DNA of 64,000 bases from Trichopria drosophilae (Eukaryota; Arthropoda; Insecta; Hymenoptera; Diapriidae). The DNA is taken from positions 68,343,501-68,407,500 of the forward strand of contig CM059582.1 of the NCBI GenBank assembly GCA_030407085.1. The letters are read 5' to 3'. The position numbers were made by a program, and so were the translations under genes. Of the stretch, positions 45,874-58,499 are shown piece by piece (the stretch's first letter is position 1; each line of letters starts with the position of its first letter). The notes below the pieces were generated by a model. The model was not told where the DNA came from. It was given only the letters and a program-made list of their open reading frames with translations, and ran no database searches.

Positions 45874-46566
45874 TGCGGTTTGCGTCTTTGATTCGCATGT
45901 CACTCTTGTCAAACGATAGTTCGTGGCTTTCATAATCGAATTTTTTTTTCAAAATGACACTTTAAGGTTTCAATCCTCTGATCGATAGGTTTTAGGTACG
46001 AAGATTATGATGTCGCCTTAATAAAAAGTAAAACAATACCGTAATGCAATATACTTTTAAATATTATAGAGTTGACCCATAATAGTAGCTATTAAGGATT
46101 TCAATTATTATTTTCAGTTTAATAAATTGTTATTAATTCGGATTTTTAATTTAATTAAGACGAAAGATTAATTCTAATAGAGAGAATATATATGAAAGAT
46201 TAATTCAAATCAATTATGTAGGCTCTTATTGTGAGTCAACTCTATCATTTTTAATGTATATTGCATTATGGTATTATTCGAATTTTTATTATGGCGGCAT
46301 CATACGGCGTATTCGGATGGCTACACCGTTTCTGCACCACCGACATTGTGGGTACATTTTGTCTCGGGACTGGCCCGAGTCGGTGCAAAATAACTGCCCA
46401 TGCTGCAAAAAAGTGCAGTCATCCGAATCCGCCAATAACCTTTGTACCTATTGGTCGGAGGATTCAAAACCTCAAAGTGTAATTTTGAACAAAAGGACAT
46501 ACGATTATGAAATCCACGAACAATCGCTTGACAAGAGTGACATGCGAATCAAAGACGCAAACCGCA
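45874..46566. mobile_element. ~690-bp TIR element, nonautonomous
   Basis: TGCGGTTTGCGTCTTTGATT (45874) has its complement ending near 46566. Inverted arms run inward to about 46083 and 46226 (ATAGAGTTGAC / GTCAACTCTAT). The right arm carries about 140 bp extra, near 46280-46430, missing from the left arm. No transposase. The frames at 46254-46649 are by-products. Confidence 0.7.
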
Positions 46567-46637
46567 AAATGCAACTGCGCGTAATCCCAACCCTGGGCAT
46601 TTCGTCGCCTCGCTGCCGCTGTCCCCCTCTTAACAGA

Positions 46638-46849
46638 CTCCCACTATGAGAGTCCCTGATGACCAATCGGTAATGCGTAGATGTTGGCATCCAGCGGTAT
46701 ACAAATGCTGCCATTGGCCAGTAAAATACTTTGGCGACCAATGGTAGCACTGTTCTCACGGGCCAATCAAAATGGTAGCATTTGTATACCGCTGGAACTC
46801 CGACATCTGCGCAGTACGATTGGTCGTCAGGGACTCTTTTGGTGGGAAG
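46638..46849. mobile_element. ~210-bp foldback MITE
   Basis: AGAGTCCCTGATGACCAATC (46649) pairs with GATTGGTCGTCAGGGACTCT (ends 46837). Further in, CCAGCGGTATACAAATGCT pairs with AGCATTTGTATACCGCTGG. Confidence 0.8.
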
Positions 46850-47368
46850 GAGTAAAGAATGGGGACAACTTAATAATAATTTCAATTAATTTAATTAAGT
46901 ATTTGAGGTTCATTGTTTACTCTGCAGTAATTAATGAGGTTTTAAGGCCTCTATGAACCAATTTGATGGTATTTTGCAACTATCAATTTTAATTTTTCTA
47001 ATCTGTGCTTTTGTGATGTCAGAAAACTACATGCAACTTTAATAATAAGTTAATAATGATAATAATAATTAATTAGCAAAATAATAAGATTCGGTAAAAT
47101 TGTAAAGAATCTTTTTCTTGGAAAAATAATCCGTCATTCATTAAAATCCATTCATTTTTAAAAAAGTTTCTTAGGTAATACGAAAACAATTAGAGTTATT
47201 CATAAAAGTTGTTTAACAAATTATTTTTGCTCGTTTCAATTTTTTTTTTCAAGAACAGTAACACTTTCTATGTTCGCGCGAAAATCATCAGTAACGAAAA
47301 ATAAATCCATGGAAACGTTATGGAATATTTTTCCAAACATATGATATAAGACGTACGAACCTCCTTAA

Positions 47369-48079
47369 AGGTCCTTTCTCATTAGTTTTGTCCAAAAATA
47401 GGCAATATTCACGATTTTTTTTGGATAAAGTAAGAAACATAGGAATTCAATTTTTTCAGGCCAATTTATGACACTTTCGAAAACATATACAAAAATGTAT
47501 AGACCGATTCATCCACATGCGGAGCCAGAACACGGAGCAACGTCGACCAGTGTGAAAAATCGGTACCGAATTGGCGGAAATTCCTGAGGTCGTAATTATC
47601 TGAAACAGAAAATCCAAACGGATTCTTGTTTATTAAGAGTGTGATTCCAATGTAGACTATCGGCATTATTAAGGAATAGAAATTTTGAAAATGGCGGCCC
47701 TTTAAAAATAATGTTTCATTTTCGCTACTTTTTTTTCGTTACTTTTTTGTTAATAAAAAATCGAATATGCAATGTATCAACTTGATTGTAATCTACTTTG
47801 TGGAGAATTTTATTACGAGTATTTTAAAAAAAATCATTGAGATTCGTTAAAAATTGACCGAGTTATGACTTCCGCCAACTCTAAAAAATTAAACTCTAAA
47901 AAAATTGTCCAATGTATGTGCTTTTTGTCGTAATTCTTTTCATTTTGTAATTATTCTCACTCGGTAGTGAGAGAGTTGATGCATGTTAAAAGTTACACGA
48001 GATCAAGCTCGATACTTTTGTAAAATGCCTAACAACAAAAATCGATTTATTTTTTGACAAAACTAATGAGAAAGGACCC
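47369..48079. mobile_element. 711-bp MITE with TTAA target duplication
   Basis: The termini AGGTCCTTTCTCATTAGTTT and its complement (ending GGACCC at 48079) form ~30-bp TIRs. Both are flanked by TTAA (47365-47368, 48080-48083). TTAA preference suggests mobilisation by a piggyBac- or Kolobok-type transposase. The inside has no transposase; the minus frame 47466-47666 is unsupported. Confidence 0.8.
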
Positions 48080-48138
48080 TTAAGCATATTATTAGTTAAT
48101 AAAATACCCATTATATTGTCAAATACGTGCGTTTTCAG

Positions 48139-48390
48139 ATATATTTAGATGAAAACATATCCATAAAATCCGGTACGTGGGAGTCGATTAAAGCCAAGCA
48201 TGATCCGAAATTTGTGAAGGACTTGGCAAAGTGCATTTGGGGAACGAAAACCCTGCAAGGGAAATGTGTAAATATAGACGCAATGAATAGATACAAGTGT
48301 CCGGAAAATTACGGAAGACGTCCTCTCACCCCAGAAAAACTGGAACTCGTGAAAAGTAAATACAACGATATTCTAAATTTATTATTTTGA
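48139..48390 (+). CDS. BEN-domain exon (C-terminal)
   Basis: The acceptor TGCGTTTTCAG is followed in frame by IYLDENISIKSGTWESIKAK, then DPKFVKDLAKCIWGTKTLQG and GRRPLTPEKLELVKSKYNDI, with TGA at 48388. The order (Leu-x-x-x-Ile, then FVxDLAxxIWGxxTLxGKxVN, then LxPxKLxxVKxKY) is the signature of a BEN domain, a DNA-binding and protein-interaction fold found in insect chromatin regulators such as Insensitive and in some mobile and viral genes. About 84 residues are visible, close to a whole domain. Which BEN gene this is cannot be told. Confidence 0.75.
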   Translation: MYLDENISIKSGTWESIKAKHDPKFVKDLAKCIWGTKTLQGKCVNIDAMNRYKCPENYGRRPLTPEKLELVKSKYNDILNLLF

Positions 48391-49867
48391 AGCAACTAAT
48401 TTTGAAATGAGTATCAGATCAGAATTTTCTTACTGACAACTTCACCCTGAACTGCACAATATTTAGGTTGTCGTTTGCTAATGCGCGTAAATGTAAAGAA
48501 AAAAATATATTTTTTTCAAGGTCACTTTACTGCCCTTACTAATTACTAACAAGGGGGCTGCAACAAAATATATTGTTGGGCACATGGGCGTAAAATTTTT
48601 CAACATTCAGAGCGCGAAACTCAATTTCTCTCGAAACGTGAATGCGAAAAATCGATCTCCGCGCACGTCATGTTAACAAATGTGGAGAAATTATTATATA
48701 GAAACCCGGGTTACCTACTATAGTTTTTTTTTCTACCTACTATCTCACAAATTTTACAAATGAAGATTTCTGAGGAATGTTTGAAGTTGTTGGTCAATAT
48801 TGCATTCAGTTACAATCTATTTGAAAGTATTGTTCGTCAATGAGTCGGCTTTTCCTTAGCCGAAGTCTCACTGCCTGCACGTGGGCCAGGTCGGTCTAAA
48901 TAAAGGCACAAGTTAATTATAAAAATCCAATTTAATCTACAGAACACCCTCACATCAAACGTAATCCAAATTTGCCGCAGCGTGGAGAGCGATGAAGATC
49001 GCTGTTGAGAAGACGCAGCTCACAAACTTGCCACGTGGGCGCGTTTCGCGAATGTTCCGCGACCGACGCTCGACGAGATTAGCTAGGTGCGTAAATTGAT
49101 TCACGGCTGTTTTGATGAGCAGAACAAATCCAGAATTGTTTTGTGCCCCATTGTCCGAGCTTCGGAGGAATTTCCAAATCGGCCCGAATACAAAAAAAAA
49201 GATCCTTTTTACGAGAAGATGGGGCCAAGAAAAACAGAGAAATTCCTGCGAAAACTTTTAATTCGCACGATATCGGACCTGCAGCGATACCGCCGAAACG
49301 CGCAAAATTCTGAGAAATCCTATATTTAATTTCAGAATCTTTTTCAATTTTTGTCCTAGGTCGAGAATTGTGACCTCGGCGAATACGCCCGCGGAGAACT
49401 TTAAGAACGAGACGCTTCCGCTCATCAGCCACGGCGCCGCCATTTTGATTATTTAAAATTAAAAAAAAAAAATTTTCTACGCTTTAAGATATGCACCAAC
49501 ATGTACATAAAACAGAATTAAAAAATATCGCTTTACCTTGTCTCAAAATATTGTTAAAATTAGCCTTCATTTTCTGCACACAAAGGTATATTACCCCTTA
49601 TAAATACAAATCATATAAAAAATTGTTTGATTAAAAAATATAGAGCATCGAATTATCTACAAAAAAGATAATATGTATTTTTTTTCGTAAAATCAACGGT
49701 AATGCTGTAAAAGACGAATAAACGTAAAAAAAATACGTTTTTTGCATTTATTTCAAATTTTTCAAGACTCCTTAAAAAAATAAAATATGTTATTTGTTGA
49801 TGCATCAGCTGGCATGTGGTAGGGGGTCAAAGTTTTGAAAATGATGATTTTCAATTTTTGGATTTTT
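48391..49867. other. No gene recognised
   Basis: Includes frames at 49079-49443 on both strands, without family resemblance or splice support. Confidence 0.45.
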
Positions 49868-49967
49868 ATTCTGTATCGAATAGCTGGGTTTACCAAACCC
49901 AGCTCAGTCGAGGAGGACAAGAAACGAACCCAGGCCGCGGGGTCGAAGCCACTAGATTATATTTAAT
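49868..49967 (-). repeat. tRNA-derived SINE-like segment
   Basis: On the minus strand, CTAGTGGCTTCGACCCC followed by CTGGGTTCGTTTCTTGTCC resembles a tRNA A-box/B-box layout. It is followed by the palindrome AGCTGGGTTTGGTAAACCCAGCT (written here in two halves: AGCTGGGTTT, loop GGT, AAACCCAGCT). Confidence 0.45.
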
Positions 49968-50284
49968 GTTCATAAAAGTTATCATTAAATGGCAGTAGTA
50001 ATTATCAAATAAAAATTATTACGTAAAACAAAAATAGGTTTCATTTCGAATATTTTCATTCAACATTTCCCGGGATGATTTTCGCTCTCTGTTGTCTCAA
50101 ACCGCCTTCGAAACGAGTGGCGCTGATGGCGCATCAAATTTTGCTTCTGACTAGGGCATCCCTTAATAACTTTAAGAATATACAACCTAATTTCACTATT
50201 GTAATTAGTTTAATTGTATGGATTTCGTAATCAAGATATGTTTTGTTTGAAAAAATAAATAAAAATGTTAACTTGTACTGCATC

Positions 50285-50530
50285 TAAATTATGGCTCATA
50301 TGCTTTTTCAATTAAACTTACGGTTTCAGAGTTGTTTCGACAACTTAACGTTAAGCTAGCGGAACCACGATTTTTTGCTAATTAGGGGCTTTAAATTTGG
50401 GGCTAGGGCCATTCGAGAACATTAAATTAGCCCTAAATTTTGGCCCGTACGCTTTTTCAATTAAATGGGTGGTTTCGGAGCTGTTCCGTCAGCTTAATAT
50501 TATGCTAGTGGAACCATGCATTTTTCTTTT
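50285..50530 (+). repeat. Diverged direct duplication (~150 bp apart)
   Basis: GCTTTTTCAATTAAACTTAC..CTAGCGGAACCA (about 50301) and GCTTTTTCAATTAAATGGG..CTAGTGGAACCA (about 50451) are two copies of one unit. Confidence 0.65.
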
Positions 50531-50879
50531 TTCTTTTTTTGAATGGCACTAAATTCGACATTGTGGTATTAAATTAGTCATAAATTATGTACCTCAAGTT
50601 CGGAACGTTCATTGAACGAATCGCCAGGGGCGAATAGGTAGCAAAACGTCTAAAAAGGGGCGCCTTTGGGCCCCGCGAGTTTGACTCACTTATATATGAG
50701 AAAATGACAAAATTTTTTTCCCGGACTTGTTGTGACACGAAACAATGACCTAACAATGAAGTAACAACACTATAGAAAAAGTAAGAGCCCTCGGCCAACC
50801 CCCGACTACCCTCATTCAAAAAAACAAAAATCATTATATTCAAGTACTTTTGCCGTTTTTAATATCGAAGTTGTAAATC

Positions 50880-51480
50880 ACTGAATTCATCTATTGAAAA
50901 ATATCTTTATATACATACAAAGAGTTTGAGACCCATTAGATATACTGGAAAAAATACGTCGACTACCCCCACCCCCTTCAAAGTGGGAAATTGAAGTTAT
51001 TCCTTTTTGCGCGCTGTAAAACACGAAATTAATTTGTCTAAAAATGCTTAAAAAATAGTTTATATGTCTAGAAACAATGTAAGACCCATTTCAAGCTTCG
51101 GAAGAAATTCCTTCTCCCACCCCGACCCCTCAAAAGCTCAATATTCAAGTTATCCAGTTTTTTTTATCTTCCTTGCCGAGCACATTAATTTTTCTTAAAA
51201 TGCTTAAAAAATAGTTTATATGTCTAGACGCAATGTAAGGTCCCTTATAAGCTTCGGACAAAATTCCTTCCCCCACCCCAACTCGTCCAAAGGTCAATTC
51301 TCAAGTTATCCCGTTTTTTCTGTTCCTTGCCGAGCATATTATTTTTTCTAAAATGCTTACAAAATAGTTTATATATTTTCGAACAATGTGAGACCAGTCA
51401 GAAGCTGCGGAAAAGATTCCAACCCCCACCCCAACTCTCTAAATCATAGATTTCTGGTGTTTTCGTTTTTCAACTACCTT
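50880..51480 (+). repeat. Four ~150-bp tandem repeats
   Basis: Each unit holds AAAATAGTTTATATG (or a variant), a CAATGTAAG.CC block, a TTCGGA..AATTCC block, a CCCCACCCC tract and a TCAAGTTATCC tail. Starts are near 50900, 51045, 51195 and 51345. Divergence between units is high. Confidence 0.7.
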
Positions 51481-53223
51481 CCCCAGCATCATAATTTTTC
51501 AAAAATCACATCGATTTATGGCATGGTATGCTTTTATTGCTTCATCTAAATCTACCTTGTACTCTAAGCCACGGTAATACCCACACTTACCCTATTTGTT
51601 AATAATAGTGCATCAAATTAAGTTAGGTTAAAATTACTCAACGAACTTAAATATTTAATATGTGATAATATTTACTCAAAAGCAATGTATTTTAAATTTA
51701 AAATAATATTATTTGTAAATTTTCAATTTGTCCACGACAGTGATGGTTTTTGAAAGTTATGGTTAACTATACCGTTACTAAACAGTACAGAAAAAATAAA
51801 TGTAATGATTTTTTTCACTGACTGCACTGGTGCGCACTAAGTTTACCTCTGTTCTTTTCTAATAAGTATATGTAATTATAAAACAGAGATACACCTAATA
51901 TGCACGCGTGCAGTCAGTGAAAAACCTTATAAATATTATGTTTGTCGTATAATATTAGAACACCAGTAATAGTAGAAAAACAGTAATACAAAACAATCAT
52001 TTTAAATAAAAAATTTATATTGGTTATTAAAATGATATTCATAAAACAAAAAATGTATATCATTATTAATTTAAAGTTCATTATTTTTGTGCAAATATGT
52101 TTTCATATTAAATACACGGTGAGGGAAGATGCGTCTAACCATGTAGGCATAACCGTGGTGTTAGAGTGGTGTTAAAATGATAGGAAAAGTTCATCAAGAG
52201 AACGAAGAAGCATGTTTTTCAACCCACATTAATTTTATAAATGTAAGTAACAAAAATATTCACAATTTGATAGTACAAGTAATTCGTCTTTCACTTGAAT
52301 CACATTTTATAAAATTATTTAATATTGATAGAAATTAGAGAAATCGAATATTAGTTTCTTGTATCGTCTTTTCATCAAGCGAGGATGAAAACAAGTAAAA
52401 ATTTTGCAGATGTTTGAGCATTATAAACAACCTTTCAATCAATTTTCTTATAGTTTCCATTTTATTGTCCACCTGTTGAGTGATTTTCAATAAATTCGGC
52501 AGGCTAGAAAACATTTAGAACTAATTGCTAAAGTTGAAAATTGAATGGTAGGTTTTTAACCTCCCTTTAGAAAATTGACAGATTACCAGTTTGCAACGTC
52601 TGTGTTTATTTTTAAATTTTTTCAGCAGCCGAATTTACTCAAATTCACTTACACGGTACACAATAAATTTAAAAACATTTTGTTAAAAGAAAATAAAAAG
52701 ATCTGCGAAAAATTTAAAAATATTATATAAAAAGAAGGCACATAGATACATAATAAATATTCCACAATTAAATGAATTACGAAATAAGATTTATTATTTA
52801 TTATTAATATTGTAAATGTGTAAAAAATACCTTATGCTCTGAGGTCAACTATTTCTATATGTAATTTTCTTTTCAAAATTTCCATTTCCAATTTTACCTT
52901 TTATTCCAAAAAGTTTTGAATTTTCCAAATGTCTAGTAATCTTCTGATCCTTTCTTAAATATTTTGTGGTAATATTATAGCTTTTTATATTATATGCGAT
53001 GGAAAGAGCAACTGAGGTGAAAATAATTTTAAGCTTGTTGTTTTTCTAAGCTGAACCCATGGCAACACACTCCGCTATGAACCTATATAACAGTTATGCG
53101 ACAGAGATACATTGAGTGCACGTTATGCCGCTCTAATGCGGTCAGTGAAAAACGCTAATAGAATTCATCCGTCTTCTTCTGTTTCCAGAAAATGACAAGG
53201 TTCATAGAGGAATTTTAAACCAG
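51481..53223. other. No gene; includes a small TIR element
   Basis: TTTTTCACTGACTGCAC (about 51811) and GTGCAGTCAGTGAAAAA (ends 51925) form a ~115-bp inverted element. A similar end, GCGGTCAGTGAAAAAC, recurs near 53136. Otherwise AT-rich and featureless. Confidence 0.5.
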
Positions 53224-53231
53224 GTTAGTAC
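53224..53231. repeat. Left 8-bp target duplication of the hAT-like foldback
   Basis: GTTAGTAC, identical to 58505-58512, and fitting the hAT nTnnnnAn pattern. Confidence 0.85.
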
Positions 53232-53435
53232 CAGTGCCGTCAGAAAGGAGCGATTTTTAATGCGCACCTTCCGCGTGCAGGTTGCTTCGGCAGTCGTCGG
53301 CGGTCTGAGCTTGGTGGCCCTCGGGAGGGGAACGGAGCCAGAGGAAAATATATGGTCGGGCGCGCGAAAGTATTAAACAAATGACGGGGGGTTGAACTTT
53401 ATCAGATACTTCCAAAATTAAAATCATGTATACTC

Positions 53436-53531
53436 GTCGTAGTCGAGTGGTACAAGCGCATGGGTTGAAGCGCAGCGCGTTATTTTTTTAGTTCGATTTC
53501 GATGTCGGGGATTTTTTTTTTTTTTTTTTTT
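53436..53531 (+). ncRNA. tRNA-like Pol III unit in the left arm
   Basis: A-box-like TAGTCGAGTGGT (53440), CGCATGGGTTGAAGCGC, then B-box-like AGTTCGATTTC (53490) about 40 bases later, ended by a run of T's from ~53512 that could terminate Pol III. The variable arm is replaced by a T run, so it is a tRNA relic or SINE head and not a functional tRNA. Mirror at 58005-58096. Confidence 0.45.
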
Positions 53532-55589
53532 ATCGTTCATTTACTCAACATTTGTAACGAAAATAATTTTTTACTTGTTTACTATTAGTTATTTTATTTC
53601 CAAAAATGAATTGTGAAAATAAATTTTAAAAACATTAAACAATATGTTTTTGCAGAATGACATTTGTAAGAATCGAATTCTCTGTAATATTAAAAAAAAT
53701 AAATGTACAATATTTTATTGTAATTTCCGAAATAATATACAAAAATTACAAGTCGTACATTTTTTCTAAAAAAGTTATTGTAGATAATATAAGCTTGTAA
53801 TTGATTATTTTTATATGTTTCAAATATAATGTAGACTAATTCTACATCTAATGTTGTTAGACCATCTAATTCCTAATATCGGGCGGTATCTTTATTTATA
53901 AGAACGGCAGCAGTTTATATTGAATTTACGGTAAATGGAAACATCTTTTACAGAATACAGAGTAAACGAAAGTATCGTGGAAACAAATTTAGGAAACAAA
54001 TATTTGGAATACTCGATTAATGTCATATTAAAATAAAAAGATGTTTTTTTACTTCTCCAATGAAATTGTACTAAATTACTAACAGCTTTTTTGAAATATT
54101 TCAATATTACTATACAATAATATTTTTATCCCGTTAGAAAACTTATATGATTCTATAGACGTACTCGACGTATTGTCAGCCTTTATAGGTATTCAGCTGG
54201 TGCAAATAATTTTTTTCTTGACTGTTATATTAAGTTATTAATTCAATTTAACAATAATGAATCTGTCGAAAAGAAGAAAATTCTATTCAACGTAGTTATC
54301 ATACATATTTTTAATGTGATATCATTTTTTATTGTCGTTATAAAAAAGTGTATCACATTAAATATCGAAATCGGACACTTTTTTTCTTTATTAAGGCGTC
54401 ATTTTGATACATATTGCATAACTGAATATATAATTATTCATACAATATAAAGTGCAGTTACCAAATGAAATGCATTGTTATAAATTAACACGTTCCATAA
54501 AACAATGTGAAAGTTATTTCAATATTTAAACTCTGTATAAACACTTTTATGTATTTCTTTGTAATGCTAAAGGAAAGAAGAATGATATTTTGATTCAGAT
54601 ATTTTTATTTATTCAGAATTTAATGAAAATGTTTATAATAAATGTTGGAATGTTATATATTATTATAATGTCGTATATATTATTAGGATAGTATTGCAAA
54701 TAGTTCTTTAAACTCTGCGGTGGCTGAGAAAAAGGAACTATCTAGACTTTTTGGAAAGATTGAAAAATTATACCTAAAACGATCGGATGGATTATTTACT
54801 AATACTGTATCGGATAGATCGAAATTTTGATTAAGTATCAGATTTTAAAAGGATTTAAAAAATAAAAATTGTGTGAATACAGTTTTTCAGAAAAAAAGGT
54901 AACACCAAAAAAGGTAGAAATGGTTGCAATATATAATAATAGTAAATTTATAACTTCAAAAGTTGTCGTTAAGCGTATTTTCATTTTACACTAGTTAAGA
55001 ATATTCTAGAATGTGCCATTCAATAATTCTTTTTACTCTGACAACCGTAGTTGTAATTATTTAATTTTATTACCATAATTTTTTGCTTTTCACAAATGCA
55101 TAAAGGGATAATTAAACGGTAAAACATTGGCAGCTTTGAGGTTGAATACTCTACAACATATTTAACTATCGGAAAATAGTAAAGGGGCCATATTATTGTC
55201 TTGTTTACTGTATAAATGGTTGACGCCCAAATGTGCAATTTCTTCATGAAGTTTGACCCTGATAGAAAATTCATTTTTGACATGATATTTGTCACTTTTA
55301 GATGTATGGTAATGCCATTACCCATAATAAAATTCGATAAATTAAAAACAAAAGCGAAATTTCACGCTTAAAAAGAACATGTATAACTTTTCGATTTCAA
55401 CATTTGTAAAGAGCTAATTTTGGGCAAAAAGAAATTACTTGATAATTTTACTTCGTGGGGTTTAAATAAATAAATAAATTAAATGTAGTATCGTACTCCA
55501 TGAAACCACTTTGTGTATTTGAGCGTTAAAGGGTTCATTTAAGTAGGTTTTTTCTCTCGGTGTATAAAATAACTTTGAAATTGACTTAA

Positions 55590-56022
55590 GGAGGTTCACC
55601 AGGTCAAAGAATTAACATTGAGAATTTAACGAAAAAATTATAGTAGGTTAAACAATGAAAGAAATTAATGCCTGCAAAGTTTCAAGCCCCTAGGTACCTT
55701 CAGAGCAGAGAAATTAATGAAAATGTTCACGATTCTTTAACATTGAGTTTTATGGGAACAAGTATATATTCATGAAATTCGTATTGAATTAACATTGAGT
55801 TTTTCGTAAAATTTATACTACTGATAAAAAAATTTGTGAGATTTTATTTGCAGAAAGAAAAAGGTCTCTTCCTACCTTTAGAGACGAGAAATAAAATAAA
55901 CAAATAGCTAAAAGGGTCATTTTTGGTTATGTTGACGGACGGCAACGTCTTAGGAAGTATACCACCGAAGTCATATTGGCGTCCGTTCCATATTTGACTC
56001 GATAGGTACCTGGTGAACCTCC
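55590..56022. mobile_element. 433-bp TTAA-flanked MITE nested in the hAT foldback
   Basis: GGAGGTTCACCAGGT and its complement ACCTGGTGAACCTCC are each bordered by TTAA (55586-55589, 56023-56026). The interior has two copies of GAATTAACATTGAG. Confidence 0.75.
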
Positions 56023-56584
56023 TTAAAATATAATAATAAATAATTGGAGTTACTGACTACTCAGCTTTCTTTCATCTTATACAGTGACATCTTAGATAAT
56101 ATATATACAGGGTCAAAAATTATATCACATTAAAAATATGTATGATAACTACGTTGAATAGAATTTTCTTCTTTTCGACTGATTCATTATTGTTAAATTG
56201 AATTAAAAACCTAATATAACAGTCAAGAAAAAAATTATTTGCACAAGCTGAATACCTATAAAGGCTGACAATACGTCGAATATGTCTATAGAATCATTGA
56301 GCTTATGTAATAATTTTTTTGTTAACTTTAATTCCATTTTTAATTCAATTTGACAATAATGAATCTATTGAATTCATTTAATAATAATATATTAAAATCG
56401 ATATTGTGATCAAAAATTAAACGAATATCGGCAACATTCCCTTTTACAAATAATCTTTCTAAAAAAGATATCTTCATTCCGGTAAAATAGAAATCCTAAT
56501 TGTATTATATTTAACATATAACATATACACTATAAATAACATATAGTTTTAATTTGTGTATTAAAGCGATGGTGTCGATCATAT

Positions 56585-56588
56585 AAGC

Positions 56589-56656
<68 letters not shown>
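56585..56656. repeat. (TA)n microsatellite
   Basis: About 33 TA units, inside the ~1.1 kb segment that interrupts the right arm of the hAT foldback. Confidence 0.95.
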
Positions 56657-58004
56657 TAATAATTTCTTTCCTAACATGAATATTTGTTTTTGCCAATTTC
56701 TCAATTCCAATTTTGCCTTTACTTAAATGTTATTGAAAAATCAGTATATAACTTATTCTTAAAATTTGCAATTGCAACAAATATTTTATTAATTCAGAAA
56801 TTTGTTAATACAACCTATTTATTAATAAACCTTTGGATTTTTGCGAACGTTTCTTTACTATTTTGTTGTAAATATAGCAAACTAAATGTATTGTATATTG
56901 TTATAAAAGGAAAAATCAGATTTAAACCATTTTTTAACGAAATGATTATTACGAATTAATTATCACCTTTTCTAGTCGGGAATGAAATTGGACAATTTGT
57001 TGATAAATAAAAGACCATATACCCAGTCTTGTGCCAAACATGTGGTTTTTTAATAGGTCAATGAAAATCAGTATCTGAAACATAATGTACTAATTTTCGA
57101 TATCTTAATCGGTGTATTACAATATTATTAGTATAATATATTTATTTAATTAATTAATACGTAAAAGAAAACCCATAGCTATAAATAATAGCATAATGTA
57201 GGCAAAACAAAGTAAATAATGAATGAGGAATAACCATCTTGCTGAATCATACGTTCTTGAAATCAATTTAATTAAAAGTAAGTAAAATTGTCGTGAAAGG
57301 GTTTAAATGATTAAAAAAATATTGGTGAAAATGTATAACTAATTTAAATAAGATTTTACACTACACAGATATACTGATTTACAGAATGCTGTTAGTGTAA
57401 TCATATAAGTTTTCTAACGGGATAAAAATATTATTGTATAGTAATATTGAAATATTTCAAAAAAGCAGTTAGTAATTTAGTACAATTTCATTGGAGAAGT
57501 AAAAAAACATCTTTTTATTTTAATATGACATTAATCGAGTATTCCAAATATTTGTTTCCTAAATTTGTTTCCACGATACTTTCGTTTACTCTGTATTCTG
57601 TAAAAGATGTTTCCATTTACCGTAAATGCAATATAAACTGCTGCCGTTTATATAAATAAAGATACCACCCGATATTAGGAATTAGATGGAAGGTCTACAT
57701 TATATTTGAAACATATAAAAATAATCAATTACAAGCTATATTAACTACAATAAATTTTTTAGAAAAAATGTACGACTTGTAATTTTTGTATATTATTTCG
57801 GAAATTACAATAAAATATTGTACATTTATTTTTTTTAATATTACAGAGAATTCGATTCTTACAAATGTCATTCTGCAAAAACATATTGTTTAATGTTTTT
57901 AAAATTTATTTTCACAATTCATTTTTGGAAATAAAATAACTAATAGTAAACAAGTAAAAAATTATTTTCGTTACAAATGTTGAGTAAATGAACGATAAAA
58001 AAAA

Positions 58005-58096
58005 AAAAAAAAAAAATCCCCGACATCGAAATCGAACTAAAAAAATAACGCGCTGCGCTTCAACCCATGCGCTTGTACCACTCGACTACGACGAGT
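58005..58096 (-). ncRNA. tRNA-like Pol III unit in the right arm
   Basis: Mirror of 53436-53531 with both boxes conserved. Confidence 0.45.
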
Positions 58097-58499
58097 ATAC
58101 ATGATTTTAATTTTGGAAGTATCTGATAAAGTTCAACCCCCCGTCATTTGTTTAATACTTTCGCGCGCCCGACCATATATTTTCCTTTCGCTCCGCTCCC
58201 CTCCCGAGGGCCGCCAAGCTCAGACCGCCGACGACTGCCGAAGCAACCTGCGCGCGGAAGGTGCGCATTAAAAATCGCTCCTTTCTGACTTCACTGCGAC
58301 GAGTATACATGATTTTAATTTTGGAAGTATCTGATAAAGTTCAACCCCCCGTCATTTGTTTAATACTTTCGCGCGCCCGACCATATATTTTCCTCTCGCT
58401 CCGCTCCCCTCCCGAGGGCCGCCAAGCTCAGACCGCCGACGACTGCCGAAGCAACCTGCGCGCGGAAGGTGCGCATTAAAAATCGCTCCTTTCTGACGG
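58089..58499 (-). repeat. 208-bp tandem duplication at the right end of the hAT foldback
   Basis: ACGAGTATACATGATTTTAA starts at 58091 and again at 58299. Both units end CGCTCCTTTCTGAC. The left arm has only one copy, so the duplication came after or independently of arm formation. Confidence 0.9.

Noticed and set aside
46254..46885. Overlapping 126- and 131-codon frames
   Set aside because: They run through two inverted-repeat elements and reflect repeat symmetry.
53892..54104. 70-codon frame conserved between 53892-54104 (-) and 57447-57659 (+)
   Set aside because: Conservation is explained by its location in the inverted arms; low-complexity AT-rich composition and no family.
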